Of a DNA stretch of 34,843 bases, positions 9,024 through 17,814 are shown piece after piece. This DNA is from Rhodospirillaceae bacterium (lineage in GTDB: Bacteria; Pseudomonadota; Alphaproteobacteria; Rhodospirillales; Casp-alpha2): assembly GCA_002696205.1 (NCBI GenBank), contig NZRL01000161.1:1-34843 (forward strand). Reading direction: 5' to 3'. A program made the position numbers and the translations under genes. Positions within the stretch are counted from its first letter, which is position 1. Each line of letters starts with the position of its first letter. A model generated the notes under the pieces. It worked only from the letters and a program-made list of their open reading frames with translations, was not told the origin of the DNA and made no database searches.

Positions 9024-10799
9024 ATGCGGTTGAAAAACATTAAGAATGCGCTGATCGCAAGCGACGCCATCTTCCACAATTCGCACGATGCGATCGTCTG
9101 CATGACGAGCGATTCGAAGATCGTTTTCGTCAATGAAACGGCCGTCGAGATGTTCGGATACGACACCGCCGAACAGCTGCTGGGCGAGCGCGTTGAACGC
9201 CTGATGAACGATCAGAACGCCGCCGCCCACGGGCAATACGTCGAACGCCACCTGTCGGGCGAAAACACCCCCGTCATGAACCGCCTGCGCCGCATCAATG
9301 CGAAGAAACGGGACGGCAGCCTGTTTCCCGTCGATATCCACGTCTTCTATTGCGCGGTCGAAGGCGAACGCCTCTATACCTCGTTCATCCGCGACATGTC
9401 GGAGGTCGAACAAAAGGAACAGGAGCTCCACCGCCTCGCCTTTTCCGACCTGCTGACGGGCCTGCCGAACCTCAAATCCCTTGAGATGCTGTTGGCGGAC
9501 CTTCTCGGCGACGACAAAGACACCGCCTATCTGCTGGCCGTCCTCGGCATCGACCGGATGCGCTCGATCAACGGATCGTTCGGCTTTGAAGTCGGCGACA
9601 TGGTCATCGATGCCATGGCGCGGCGTCTCGAGGCGGAATTCCGGGAATCCCCCTTCCTCGGAAAAATTTCGGGCGACCAGTTCGTCGTGATCGATCAGAT
9701 CCCAACCGGCCAATCCCCGGAAACCGCGGTCGCGAACCTGCGCGGCCGGCTCGACGAAGTCGTCGCGGTTCCGGTCACCGTAGCCGATGCCCGCGTTCAG
9801 GTTGACATCACGACCGGCGTCATCTGCGTGCCGGACCTTGCGGACACTCCCCAATCCGCGATCAAGCATGCGGAAATGGCCTATGGCGACGCCAAACTGA
9901 ACGCCCGCGGCCGGGTCCGGTTGATGAACGAGGACCGCCTGAACTCCATGGTCTTCACCTCGACGATCACCCACCAGATCCGCGACGCCATCCAGATCGG
10001 CGAATTCGCCATCGTCATTCAACCGAAGATCGACATCAAAAGCGGGCGGGCCAACGCCGGCGAAGTACTCGTCCGCTGGACGAAAAGCGACGGCAGCATG
10101 ATCCCGCCCGACGTCTTCATTCCGATCGCCGAGGACGCCGGCCTGATCAACGCCATCGGGCGATTCGTGTTCCTGGAGGCATCCGCCCTGGTCCGCGGCA
10201 CCCGGCAATCGACGGACCTTTTTCCGAAGCTCGCGGTCAACGTTTCGCCGCGCCAGCTGATCGACGTCAATTTCGTCGATTTCGTCGAGGACACCTTCGA
10301 TCAGTTTTCCATCGACCCGGACCTGATCGAAATCGAAATCACCGAGACCGCCGTCGCCAGCGCGCCAAAGCGCGTGACCGCGGCGCTCAACCGGCTGCGC
10401 GACCTGGGCCTGACCATCGCCCTGGACGATTTCGGCACCGGCTATTCGTCGCTGACCATGCTGCGCGACATGCCGATCGACAAAGTCAAACTGGACAAGT
10501 CCTTCGTCGATCAGATCAACGAGGACGAGAAATCCTTCAAACTGGTCGAGAACTCGATCCGCATGATGCAGGACCTGGGCTTCCTGGTGACGGTCGAAGG
10601 CGTCGAAACCCGCGACATTCACGACATGCTCTACGCGTTGGGCGTCGATGAAGCGCAGGGCTATTTCTATTCCAAACCCCTGCCGGTCGAGGCCTTCCAG
10701 GCCTACAGCTTCGACCTCGACCCGCAACAGAACGACCTGTTCGCCAAACTCAAATCCGAATACGTCCGCTCCCAGGGCGGGGATGATCCGTTGAATTGA
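9024..10799 (+). CDS. PAS-GGDEF-EAL protein, probable cyclic-di-GMP phosphodiesterase with degenerate GGDEF
   Basis: Cytoplasmic signalling protein of 591 residues from the ATG at 9024; a GTG at 9009 is an alternative and neither start has a clear ribosome site. An N-terminal PAS domain (about 10-125) senses an unknown cue. The GGDEF domain has SGDQF where active cyclases have GGDEF, so synthesis is unlikely, although it could still bind GTP. The EAL domain keeps the catalytic set: EVL (a tolerated EAL variant) in GEVLVRW, VNVSP, EITET, DDFGTGYSS, KLDKSF, VEGVET and QGYFYSKPLP. The likely reaction is c-di-GMP hydrolysis. No transmembrane segment is seen. Its link to the flanking phosphonate genes is unknown. 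Confidence 0.93.
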   Translation: MRLKNIKNALIASDAIFHNSHDAIVCMTSDSKIVFVNETAVEMFGYDTAEQLLGERVERLMNDQNAAAHGQYVERHLSGENTPVMNRLRRINAKKRDGSLFPVDIHVFYCAVEGERLYTSFIRDMSEVEQKEQELHRLAFSDLLTGLPNLKSLEMLLADLLGDDKDTAYLLAVLGIDRMRSINGSFGFEVGDMVIDAMARRLEAEFRESPFLGKISGDQFVVIDQIPTGQSPETAVANLRGRLDEVVAVPVTVADARVQVDITTGVICVPDLADTPQSAIKHAEMAYGDAKLNARGRVRLMNEDRLNSMVFTSTITHQIRDAIQIGEFAIVIQPKIDIKSGRANAGEVLVRWTKSDGSMIPPDVFIPIAEDAGLINAIGRFVFLEASALVRGTRQSTDLFPKLAVNVSPRQLIDVNFVDFVEDTFDQFSIDPDLIEIEITETAVASAPKRVTAALNRLRDLGLTIALDDFGTGYSSLTMLRDMPIDKVKLDKSFVDQINEDEKSFKLVENSIRMMQDLGFLVTVEGVETRDIHDMLYALGVDEAQGYFYSKPLPVEAFQAYSFDLDPQQNDLFAKLKSEYVRSQGGDDPLN

Positions 10800-10885
10800 C
10801 CCCGGGCCGGCGACAGCGACGGCGAAAAGGACCAGCGCACCGGCTCAATGGACGCCCGGCACCACTCGCCTCCCGGCGTCCTCTC

Positions 10886-11122
10886 TCACTTGGCCTTGGC
10901 TGCCTTTTCGGCTGCCTTTTCTTTTTCGGCAGCCAACCGCAGCGCTCTCAACGATTCGGTTTTCTGCTGCGCTTTTTCCGTCCGCAGGGCCTTGTCCTTG
11001 ATGAGCTGGACATCCGTGTTCTTGGGCGGCTTCCGATCCTTGAAATCGCCCTGATCCCCCCGCTCGATCGCGGCGAACATCTTGTCGTCGGCGTTGTTCG
11101 GTCGTGTCGATCCTGAGCCCAT
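10886..11122 (-). CDS. Small charged protein of unknown function
   Basis: 78 residues, unrecognised. The N-terminal half is polar (GSTRPNNADDKMFAAIERGDQGDF). The C-terminal half is rich in Lys, Ala and Glu and should form a long charged helix or coiled coil (LRALRLAAEKEKAAEKAAKAK). No signal peptide or cysteines. The start is supported by GGAAAGGGCAGG directly upstream of the ATG at 11122, so I take it as a real gene. It is convergent with the EAL gene and lies downstream of the glutamine-synthetase-like gene. It could be nucleic-acid associated because of its charge, but this is a guess. Confidence 0.65.
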   Translation of the reverse strand: MGSGSTRPNNADDKMFAAIERGDQGDFKDRKPPKNTDVQLIKDKALRTEKAQQKTESLRALRLAAEKEKAAEKAAKAK

Positions 11123-11232
11123 TGGCCTGCCCTTTCCGCTGAATGGCGCGTCCCGCGCATATGCCTATCTTCTACCCTACGTCCGACCCGAGCGGCAGAA
11201 AAAAGCGACCGGGTGCTGCAAACGGCAGCGGG

Positions 11233-12600
11233 TCAGATAATCTCGAAATACCGCTCCATCTCCCAGTCGGTGATGGCGCGGCGGAATTCACGTTCTTCCC
11301 AGTCGCGGGTCGCGGCGTAGTGATCGACAAAGGCGTCGCCGAAGAGGGCCCGGGCGGGCTTTGAGGCCGTCAGGCGACCGGCCGCCTCGCCGAGGGTGCG
11401 GGGCAGGTTCAGCTTCTTCGGCCATTTCCTGTCGTAGGCGTTGCCGTCGCAGGGGGCTTCGGGCTCGATCTTGTTCTCGATGCCCCAGAGGCCGGCGCCG
11501 ACGGCGGCGGCCAAGGCCAGGTAAGGATTGGCGTCGGCGGCGGCGACGCGGAACTCGACGCGCTGCGATTTCTCAGATCCCGGAATGACGCGGATCGCGC
11601 AAGTCCGGTTGTCGATGCCCCAGGTCGCGTCGGTCGGCGCCCAGAAGCCGGGGACCAGGCGGGTGTAGCTGTTGACCGTGCCGGCGATCATCGAAAGGAA
11701 TTCCGGCATCAGTTTCTGCTGCCCGCCGACGAAATGGCGCATCATGTCGCTCATCCCATGGGGCTTATTCTTGTCCAGGAACAGCGGCTTGCCCGCCTTG
11801 GACTGCAGCGACATATGGATATGGCCCGACTGGCCGGGCCAGTCCTCTGACCAGCGCGCCATGAAGGTCGCCATCAGGCCCCGTTTCTGCGCCATGATCT
11901 TGGCGAAGGTCTTGAACAGGGCGGCCTTGTCCGCCGCCGCAAGGGCGGTATCGACCTGGATCGCGGCCTCCATGCAGCCGGGGCCGGTTTCCTCGTGCAG
12001 GCCCTCCAACGCCATGTCCATCTTCACGCAGCCGTCCAAGAGGTCGCGGTAGAGATCGCTGTCGACCGTGTTGCGCAGGACCGAATAGCCGAACCAGCCG
12101 GGCTGGATCGGTTTCATGCCTCGGTAGTTCTTTTCGCGCACGCTATGGGGCGTTTCCTCGAACAGGAAGAATTCGTATTCCAGCCCGGCCAGCACCTTGA
12201 AGCCCATCTGATCGGCCTTCGCCAAGGTCCGGCGCAGGGTCGCGCGGGGGCAGACCTCTTCGTGCTTGCCATCGAATTCGCCGAGGAAAAACAGCATGCC
12301 GTCCTCCCAGGCGATTTCCCGGCAGGTTTCCGGCAGCACGCGCACCGGCGCGTCCGGATAGCCCGTATGCCAGCCGGTGACCGAGACGTTGTCATAGAGT
12401 TGGTCATACGAGTCCCAGCCGAGCACCACGTCGCAGAAGCCGAAGCCCTTATCCAGGGAGGAGACGAACTTGTCGGCCTTCATGTATTTGCCGCGCATCA
12501 CGCCGTCCATGTCGACGACCCCGACCTTGACGTAGTCGAGCTTTCGTTCGGCGACGATCTTCTTGGCGTCGGCCGCCGTCTTGACCTGTTCCGGTTTCAT
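11233..12600 (-). CDS. Glutamine-synthetase-like gamma-glutamyl ligase
   Basis: Member of the glutamine synthetase superfamily, 455 residues from the ATG at 12600 (AGGGGGACC upstream). Recognisable pieces are an N-terminal beta-grasp-like region (KVGVVDMDGVMRGKYM), a metal-site glutamate in LEYEFFLFE, EAAIQVD, the HIHMSL segment, NSYTRLVPGFWAPT and the late active-site stretch VEFRVAAADANPYLALAAA. The housekeeping-type adenylylation tyrosine region is not evident, so this is probably not nitrogen-assimilation GlnA. Relatives of this type glutamylate amines (putrescine, ethanolamine, isopropylamine). It is last in a five-gene operon led by a PbfA-like enzyme, so the amine may be an aminophosphonate or a product of one. 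Substrate unknown. Confidence 0.85.
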   Translation of the reverse strand: MKPEQVKTAADAKKIVAERKLDYVKVGVVDMDGVMRGKYMKADKFVSSLDKGFGFCDVVLGWDSYDQLYDNVSVTGWHTGYPDAPVRVLPETCREIAWEDGMLFFLGEFDGKHEEVCPRATLRRTLAKADQMGFKVLAGLEYEFFLFEETPHSVREKNYRGMKPIQPGWFGYSVLRNTVDSDLYRDLLDGCVKMDMALEGLHEETGPGCMEAAIQVDTALAAADKAALFKTFAKIMAQKRGLMATFMARWSEDWPGQSGHIHMSLQSKAGKPLFLDKNKPHGMSDMMRHFVGGQQKLMPEFLSMIAGTVNSYTRLVPGFWAPTDATWGIDNRTCAIRVIPGSEKSQRVEFRVAAADANPYLALAAAVGAGLWGIENKIEPEAPCDGNAYDRKWPKKLNLPRTLGEAAGRLTASKPARALFGDAFVDHYAATRDWEEREFRRAITDWEMERYFEII

Positions 12601-12643
12601 GCCTGGTCCCCCTGCCTGCCCCGTCGGGCGTGTTTCGATCTGC

Positions 12644-13819
12644 CTAGAATTCCAGACGCCCCCCATGGGCGTCCAGGAACAATGCGGCGTATTGGTCCGC
12701 CGTGAATTGGATCGGGTTGCCGCCGGCGGTCGGATCCTCGATCGCCATGGCGCCGATTTTTTCCGCGTCGTCCGCCGGAATATCCATCTCGACCAGGGTA
12801 TGCGGAATGCCGACCTCGGCCCGCAGGTCGAGAATCCATTGGATCAGCCCCTCCGGCGAATGGCCGGGCACGTCGAGGGCGCGGGCGAGATCGGTCAATT
12901 CGCCTTCGATGGCCGGGCGGTTGGCGGCGACCACGTAGGGCATCAGCACGGCATTCAGCAATCCATGGTGCGCGTCGTAAAGAGCGCCCAGCGGATGGGC
13001 CAGCGCGTGGATGCCGCCAAGGCCCCGCTGAAACGCCGTCGCCCCCGCCATGGCGGCGGCCATGACGTGGGAGCGGGCCTCCAAATTCGATCCGTCCTTC
13101 ACCGCCGTCGGCAGCCAATCCTTGACCAGGATCATGCCTTCCAGCGCGACCCCTTTCGCGAAGGGGTGATAGAACGGCGCGAGGTAGGCCTCCAGGTTAT
13201 GGGCCAGGGCGTCCATCCCCGTCGCCGCCGTGACATGGGCGGGCAGGCCGAGCGTCAGGGCCGGGTCGGCGATGGTCACCGTCGGCATCATCTTGGGATG
13301 GAAGATCACCTTCTTCACATGCCGTTCGGCATCGGTGATGACGGCGGCGCGGCCGACGTCCGACCCCGTGCCCGCCGTGGTCGCGACGCAGATGTTGGGC
13401 GCGATGGCGTCCGCGTCGGCGCGGGCCCAATTGTCGCCCACGTCCTCGAAATCCCACAGCGGCCGCGTCTGCCCGGCCTGGAAGGCGATGGCCTTTCCGG
13501 CGTCCAGCGCACTGCCGCCGCCGAAGGCGATGACCCCATCATGGCCGCCCGCCTTGAAGGCGGCACAACCCGCCTCGACGTTGTCGGACGTTGGGTTGCC
13601 CTTGATGTCGGAAAAGACCTTGATGGTCAGCCCGGCCCCCTCGACCGCCTTTACCGCGTCGCCGACCATGGGCAGGGCCGCCAGGCCCGGATCGGTGACC
13701 AGCAGCGGATTGGCCATGCCCGCCTGTTTGCAGGCCTCGCCCAGTTCGGACAGGCGCCCGGCGCCGAAGCGGATGGCGGTGGGATAGTTCCAATTGCCGG
13801 TCAGGGACATGGTCGTCAT
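12644..13819 (-). CDS. Iron-containing (group III) alcohol dehydrogenase
   Basis: NAD(P)-dependent Fe-ADH family enzyme, 391 residues from the ATG at 13819; ATG 13810 is an alternative and the ribosome site is weak. The nucleotide-binding GGGSALDAGKA motif and TTAGTGSDVGRAAVIT are present. The metal ligands are visible as D and H in GMDALAHNLEAY and two further histidines in GIHALAHPLGALYDAHHG. It starts 5 bases after the aldehyde dehydrogenase stop, so the two are translated together and probably act in series on an alcohol/aldehyde pair. The track ORF starting at 14026 overlaps the upstream gene and is over-extended. Substrate unknown. Confidence 0.9.
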   Translation of the reverse strand: MTTMSLTGNWNYPTAIRFGAGRLSELGEACKQAGMANPLLVTDPGLAALPMVGDAVKAVEGAGLTIKVFSDIKGNPTSDNVEAGCAAFKAGGHDGVIAFGGGSALDAGKAIAFQAGQTRPLWDFEDVGDNWARADADAIAPNICVATTAGTGSDVGRAAVITDAERHVKKVIFHPKMMPTVTIADPALTLGLPAHVTAATGMDALAHNLEAYLAPFYHPFAKGVALEGMILVKDWLPTAVKDGSNLEARSHVMAAAMAGATAFQRGLGGIHALAHPLGALYDAHHGLLNAVLMPYVVAANRPAIEGELTDLARALDVPGHSPEGLIQWILDLRAEVGIPHTLVEMDIPADDAEKIGAMAIEDPTAGGNPIQFTADQYAALFLDAHGGRLEF

Positions 13820-13824
13820 GGGCG

Positions 13825-15216
13825 TCAAACCTGTGTGCGAAGATGAAAGGACATGGGCCGCGTCAGATGGTCGTAGCCCAGGGGGGATAGGGTGCAGCCG
13901 CGCCCGGAATTCTTGACCCCGGTCCAGGCGAGCGCCGGGTCCAGGTAGTCGGCCCGGTTCATGAACAGGGTCCCCGTCTCGATCCGGTCGCCCAATTCGA
14001 GCGCCACCGCTTCGTCCGACGTCCAAATGCTGGCGGTCAGGCCGAAGTCGCTGTCGTTCATCAGGGCGACGGCCTCGTCGTCCGACGCGACCTTCATCAC
14101 GCCGACCACGGGACCGAAGGATTCTTCCGTCATCACCCGCATCTTATGATCGACGCCGGTCAGAACCTGCGGCGCCATATAGGGGCTGCCCGCCGCGTCG
14201 CGGTCGAAGGCCGCCGCGTCGAGATGCGCGGTCGCCCCGCCGGCGATCGCCTCCGCGATCTGGCCGCGCACGAAATCGGCGGCGCGGGCGCGGACCATGG
14301 GGCCGAGGGTCGTCGCGTCGTCCGTCGGGTCGCCCAGGACATAGGTCTTAGCCAGGTCCACCATGCCCGCGACGAAATCGTCGTAGACATCGGCATGAAC
14401 ATAGACCCGTTCGATCCCGCAGCAGCTCTGCCCGGAATTGAAGAAGGCGCCATCGGTCACGTTTTCGATGGCGTGCGGCAGGTTGGCGTCGGCCCGCACA
14501 TAGGCCGGATCCTTGCCGCCCAGTTCCAGGCCCAGGCCGATGAAGCGGCCCGCCGCGGCGCGCTCCATGGCCGCCCCGCCGGGGACCGAGCCGGTGAAGG
14601 CGACGAAACCGATTTCCGGCGATGCCACGACCTGGGCCGTCTGATCGTGGGTCAGGTGCAGAACCTGGAACAATCCGTTCGGCGCGCCGGCGGCCTGGAA
14701 GGCGCGGGCGATGCGCTCGCCGCAAAGCGGCGTCTGCGTCGCGTGTTTCAGGATCACCGCGTTGCCCGCCATGATCGCCGGGACGATGGCGTTGACCGCC
14801 GTCAGATAGGGATAGTTCCAGGGGGCGACGACCAGGACCGTGCCCAGCGGCTGGCGCCGGATGAAGCGGGTGAAGCCGGGCTTGTCCGGCGCCGGGCGGT
14901 CGGCCAGCGACGCCTCGGCGATGGAAATCATATGCCGGGCCCGCTCCTCGAACCCGCCGACCTCCCCGGCGCCATATCGCACGGGCCGGCCCATCTGCCA
15001 GGCGAGCTCTTCCGAAATCGCTTCCTTGTCGGCGATGAAGGCATCGACCATGCGGGCGCAGACCATGGCCCGCTCGGCGATCGGCATGCGCCGCCAGATC
15101 GCCTGGCAGGCGGCGGCGCGGTCAAGGGCGGCACGGATCGTCGCGTCCTCGGCGGCAAGGCGCTCGGCATAGGTCGATCCGTCGATGGGGGAAATACAGG
15201 AGAGAATTTCGGACAT
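13825..15216 (-). CDS. NAD(P)-dependent aldehyde dehydrogenase
   Basis: Class I/II-type ALDH, 463 residues from the ATG at 15216 (AAAGGCC upstream). It carries VVAPWNYPYLT, the base in GLELGGKDP, the nucleophile in FFNSGQSCCGIERVYV (double Cys) and ESFGPVVGV. It differs clearly from PhnY at the other end of the module, so it is not a simple second copy. It belongs to the five-gene operon between the hydroxyacid dehydrogenase (94-base gap) and the Fe-ADH (5-base gap). A semialdehyde or phosphonoaldehyde substrate is plausible, but the sequence does not decide this. Confidence 0.9.
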   Translation of the reverse strand: MSEILSCISPIDGSTYAERLAAEDATIRAALDRAAACQAIWRRMPIAERAMVCARMVDAFIADKEAISEELAWQMGRPVRYGAGEVGGFEERARHMISIAEASLADRPAPDKPGFTRFIRRQPLGTVLVVAPWNYPYLTAVNAIVPAIMAGNAVILKHATQTPLCGERIARAFQAAGAPNGLFQVLHLTHDQTAQVVASPEIGFVAFTGSVPGGAAMERAAAGRFIGLGLELGGKDPAYVRADANLPHAIENVTDGAFFNSGQSCCGIERVYVHADVYDDFVAGMVDLAKTYVLGDPTDDATTLGPMVRARAADFVRGQIAEAIAGGATAHLDAAAFDRDAAGSPYMAPQVLTGVDHKMRVMTEESFGPVVGVMKVASDDEAVALMNDSDFGLTASIWTSDEAVALELGDRIETGTLFMNRADYLDPALAWTGVKNSGRGCTLSPLGYDHLTRPMSFHLRTQV

Positions 15217-15310
15217 GGCGGCCTTTCTTTCAGGCTCGTTGCGCGGCTGCGATGGACGTTCGGACGTTAGCCCCCCGGCCCCGAACGCGCCAGGGGATTT
15301 CCGCACCTGC

Positions 15311-16330
15311 TCACGGATCGACGAAGGTCACGCCCTGTGTCTGCGCGCGCAGGCGCGGGTCCGGCGATTTCACGGTGACCGGGCGGCCGTCGAGGATTTC
15401 ACGGCAGCGCGCCAGGGTTTCCTCCTCCAGCCGTTCCATGGCCTCGTCGGTGAAGAACGTCATATGCGGCAGCAGGATCACGTTATCCATGCCGTAAAGG
15501 GCGCTCATGGGATGGCCTTCGAGGGCAAGGGGCTCCTGGCTGTAGACATCCAGCCCCGCCCCGGCGATGCGGCCTTCGACCAGGGCCTCGACCAAAGCCG
15601 CTTCGTCGACCACCGCGCCACGTGCGACGTTGATGATGAAGGCCGTCGGCTTCATGGCGGCAAGCTCGGCCGCGCCGATCAGGCCCCGCGTCTCGTCGTT
15701 CAGCACGGAATGGACGGAGACCACGTCGCTTTCCGCCATCAAGTCCATCAGGTCGGCGACCGGCTCGATGCCCAATGCCTGCAATTCTTCCGGCGGGGTA
15801 TGGGGGCTGTAGGCGATGACGCGGGCCCCGAAGCCCGCGCCCGCCATCTGGGCGAAGGACCGGCCGATCCGCCCGGCCCCCACGATGCCCACGGTCTTGC
15901 CGGCGATGTCCGATCCGCGCCAGTCGCCGGTCGGCCAGATCCAGCCGTCGGTGTGCATGGCGCGGTCCATGGGGATCAGCCGTTTGGCCAGGGCCAGCAT
16001 CAGGGTGAACGCCCCCTCGGCCACCGTGCGCTCGGCATATTCCGGGACGTTGACCACGGGGATGCCGCGCGCCCGGGCAGCCGGGATGTCGATGGCGTCG
16101 ATGCCGACGCCGTATTTGACGATGCCCTTCAGCTTGGGCGCGGCCTCGATCACCCGTTCGGTGATCGGCGTGTAGCACATCAGGATCAGCTCGGCGTCGG
16201 CGACCGCGTCGATCAACACGTTCTCCCCCGCGCCGTCGGGCACCTTGACCAGATCGACGCCCAAGGCCGCAAGCCCCGCATCGATCGCCGGACATTCCAA
16301 TTCGCGGTCCGTGCGGACGGCTTTCACCAT
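15311..16330 (-). CDS. D-2-hydroxyacid dehydrogenase family protein
   Basis: NAD(P)-dependent D-isomer 2-hydroxyacid dehydrogenase, 339 residues. Substrate loop KYGVGIDAID, Rossmann motif GIVGAGRIGRSFA, catalytic Arg in NVARGAVVDE, Glu in AGLDVYSQEP and His in LLPHMTFFTDEAM are all present, so it should be active. The ATG at 16330 has GGAAAGGGG upstream. It lies 27 bases after the PbfA-like gene. It could be a glyoxylate/hydroxypyruvate reductase, or act on a phosphonate hydroxyacid such as phosphonolactate; the latter is inferred only from the operon and regulon. Confidence 0.9.
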   Translation of the reverse strand: MVKAVRTDRELECPAIDAGLAALGVDLVKVPDGAGENVLIDAVADAELILMCYTPITERVIEAAPKLKGIVKYGVGIDAIDIPAARARGIPVVNVPEYAERTVAEGAFTLMLALAKRLIPMDRAMHTDGWIWPTGDWRGSDIAGKTVGIVGAGRIGRSFAQMAGAGFGARVIAYSPHTPPEELQALGIEPVADLMDLMAESDVVSVHSVLNDETRGLIGAAELAAMKPTAFIINVARGAVVDEAALVEALVEGRIAGAGLDVYSQEPLALEGHPMSALYGMDNVILLPHMTFFTDEAMERLEEETLARCREILDGRPVTVKSPDPRLRAQTQGVTFVDP

Positions 16331-16357
16331 GGCGGGCCCCTTTCCGGGTCTTGAAGG

Positions 16358-17755
16358 TTAGGCGAGACCGGCGGCCTGGGCCGCATCCGCGATGGCGCGG
16401 TCCAGAACGTCGAGGGCTTGGTCCATCTGCGCCATCGTCACCACCAGGGGCGGCGTCAGGGTCAGGGTATTGCCCATGGAAATCTTGAACGACAGGCCGC
16501 CGTCGAGGCAACGGTAGAGAACGTCTTCGGCCAATTCCGGGGCGAGTTCTTTCCCCGCGCGGTCCTTGACCATTTCCGCGCCGAACAGGAATCCGCGCCC
16601 GCGCACGTCGCCGATCACGCCGTGGCGCGCCTTCATGTCGTGCAGGCGGGCCAGCGCATGGGCGCCGACGGTGGCCGCGTTCTCGACCAGGTTTTCGTCC
16701 TCGATGATCTCGATGGTGGTCAGGCCCGCCCGCGTGGTGACGGGATTTTTCTCATGCGTGTAATGGCCGAAGGCGTAGTCGCCCGCCACGTCCAGTTCCG
16801 GCCGGGCGATCACGGCGGCGAGCGGCAGGATGCCGCCACCGAGCCCCTTGCCCATGACCAGGATATCCGGCACGACGCCGTCATGGTCGCAGGCGAACAT
16901 CCGACCGGTCTTGCCCAGACCCGTCGGGATTTCATCGAAGATCAGCAACGCCCCCACGTCGTCGCAAGCCTGGCGCACGGCGGCCCAGAACCCGGGCGGC
17001 GGGATGTAGGGCACAGCCCGCGCCGGCTCGGCGATCACGGCGGCGACGTCGCCTTCCTTTTCCAGGACGTAGCGCAGCATGTTGGCGCAGGTCATCTTGC
17101 ACAGGTCCAGGTCCGGCTGGCCGTCCTGTTCCGGGTACCCATAAGGGCAGCGATAGCAGGCGAAGGGGGCGACGTGTTCCGTGCCCGCCAGCAAGGGGCC
17201 GATGGCGCCGCCGCGGAACAATTGTTCGCCGCCGACCGAGGACGCGCCGAACCCCGCGCCGTGGAAAGCATCCCAGAACGACACGGTCTTGAAGCGGCCC
17301 GTCGCCGCGCGGGCCAGCTTCAACGCGACCTCGACCGCGTCCGACCCGCCCGTGGTGAACAGCACCTTCGACAAATCCCCCGGCGCGATATCCGCCAGCT
17401 TGCGGGCCAGCGCCGTCGCGGGCGCGCAAGCGAACCGCCGGGGTGCGAAGGGCAGTTCGTCCATCTGATCGGCGATGGCTTTCTTCAATCTGGGATGGCC
17501 GTAGCCGATGTGATGGGCGTTGTTGCCGTGAAAATCGAGATAACGCCGCCCCTCGGCATCCTCGATCCAGGGACCTTCGGCCTTGGTGATAACGGACAGG
17601 CAGGGCGTCGAGACGGACTGATGCAGGAACAGCTTGGCGTCTTCGTCGAGTGCTGTCCGCGAGGCGGCGCCCAGCGCCCCCTCTGCCCAATCGCGCCGCC
17701 GGGGCGAGGTATTGCTCTCGCCTTCGGATTGGGCGGGGGGCGTTTCAAAGGGCAT
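16358..17755 (-). CDS. pbfA: Class III aminotransferase-fold PLP enzyme, probable PbfA-type (R)-2-amino-1-hydroxyethylphosphonate ammonia-lyase
   Basis: PLP enzyme of 465 residues with the class III fold: TTGGSDAVEVALKLAR (phosphate-binding region), IFDEIPTGLGKTG (PLP aspartate) and the catalytic lysine in VMGKGLGGG. The segment DFHGNNAHHIGYGHP and a Cys-rich insert CYRCPYGYP...CKMTC are distinctive. PbfA, a lyase of this fold, converts hydroxylated AEP to phosphonoacetaldehyde plus ammonia. I assign it from resemblance to that group, from neighbouring phnY/phnA, which consume the product, and from the shared regulatory element. A true transaminase remains possible. The track start at 17812 lies upstream of the start of transcription predicted from element copy C, so I prefer the ATG at 17755. 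Confidence 0.78.
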   Translation of the reverse strand: MPFETPPAQSEGESNTSPRRRDWAEGALGAASRTALDEDAKLFLHQSVSTPCLSVITKAEGPWIEDAEGRRYLDFHGNNAHHIGYGHPRLKKAIADQMDELPFAPRRFACAPATALARKLADIAPGDLSKVLFTTGGSDAVEVALKLARAATGRFKTVSFWDAFHGAGFGASSVGGEQLFRGGAIGPLLAGTEHVAPFACYRCPYGYPEQDGQPDLDLCKMTCANMLRYVLEKEGDVAAVIAEPARAVPYIPPPGFWAAVRQACDDVGALLIFDEIPTGLGKTGRMFACDHDGVVPDILVMGKGLGGGILPLAAVIARPELDVAGDYAFGHYTHEKNPVTTRAGLTTIEIIEDENLVENAATVGAHALARLHDMKARHGVIGDVRGRGFLFGAEMVKDRAGKELAPELAEDVLYRCLDGGLSFKISMGNTLTLTPPLVVTMAQMDQALDVLDRAIADAAQAAGLA

Positions 17756-17814
17756 GGCCGGGCGCTCGTTCCTGGAGGAAGAAAGAGCGAGTGTCGCCAT
17801 CGGCGTAGCCATAC

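Noticed and set aside
9003-10727. 574-residue minus-strand ORF opposite the PAS-GGDEF-EAL gene
   Set aside because: Long because of high GC; the composition (His/Asp/Val-rich, no motif) is that of an antisense shadow, while the plus strand encodes clear domains.
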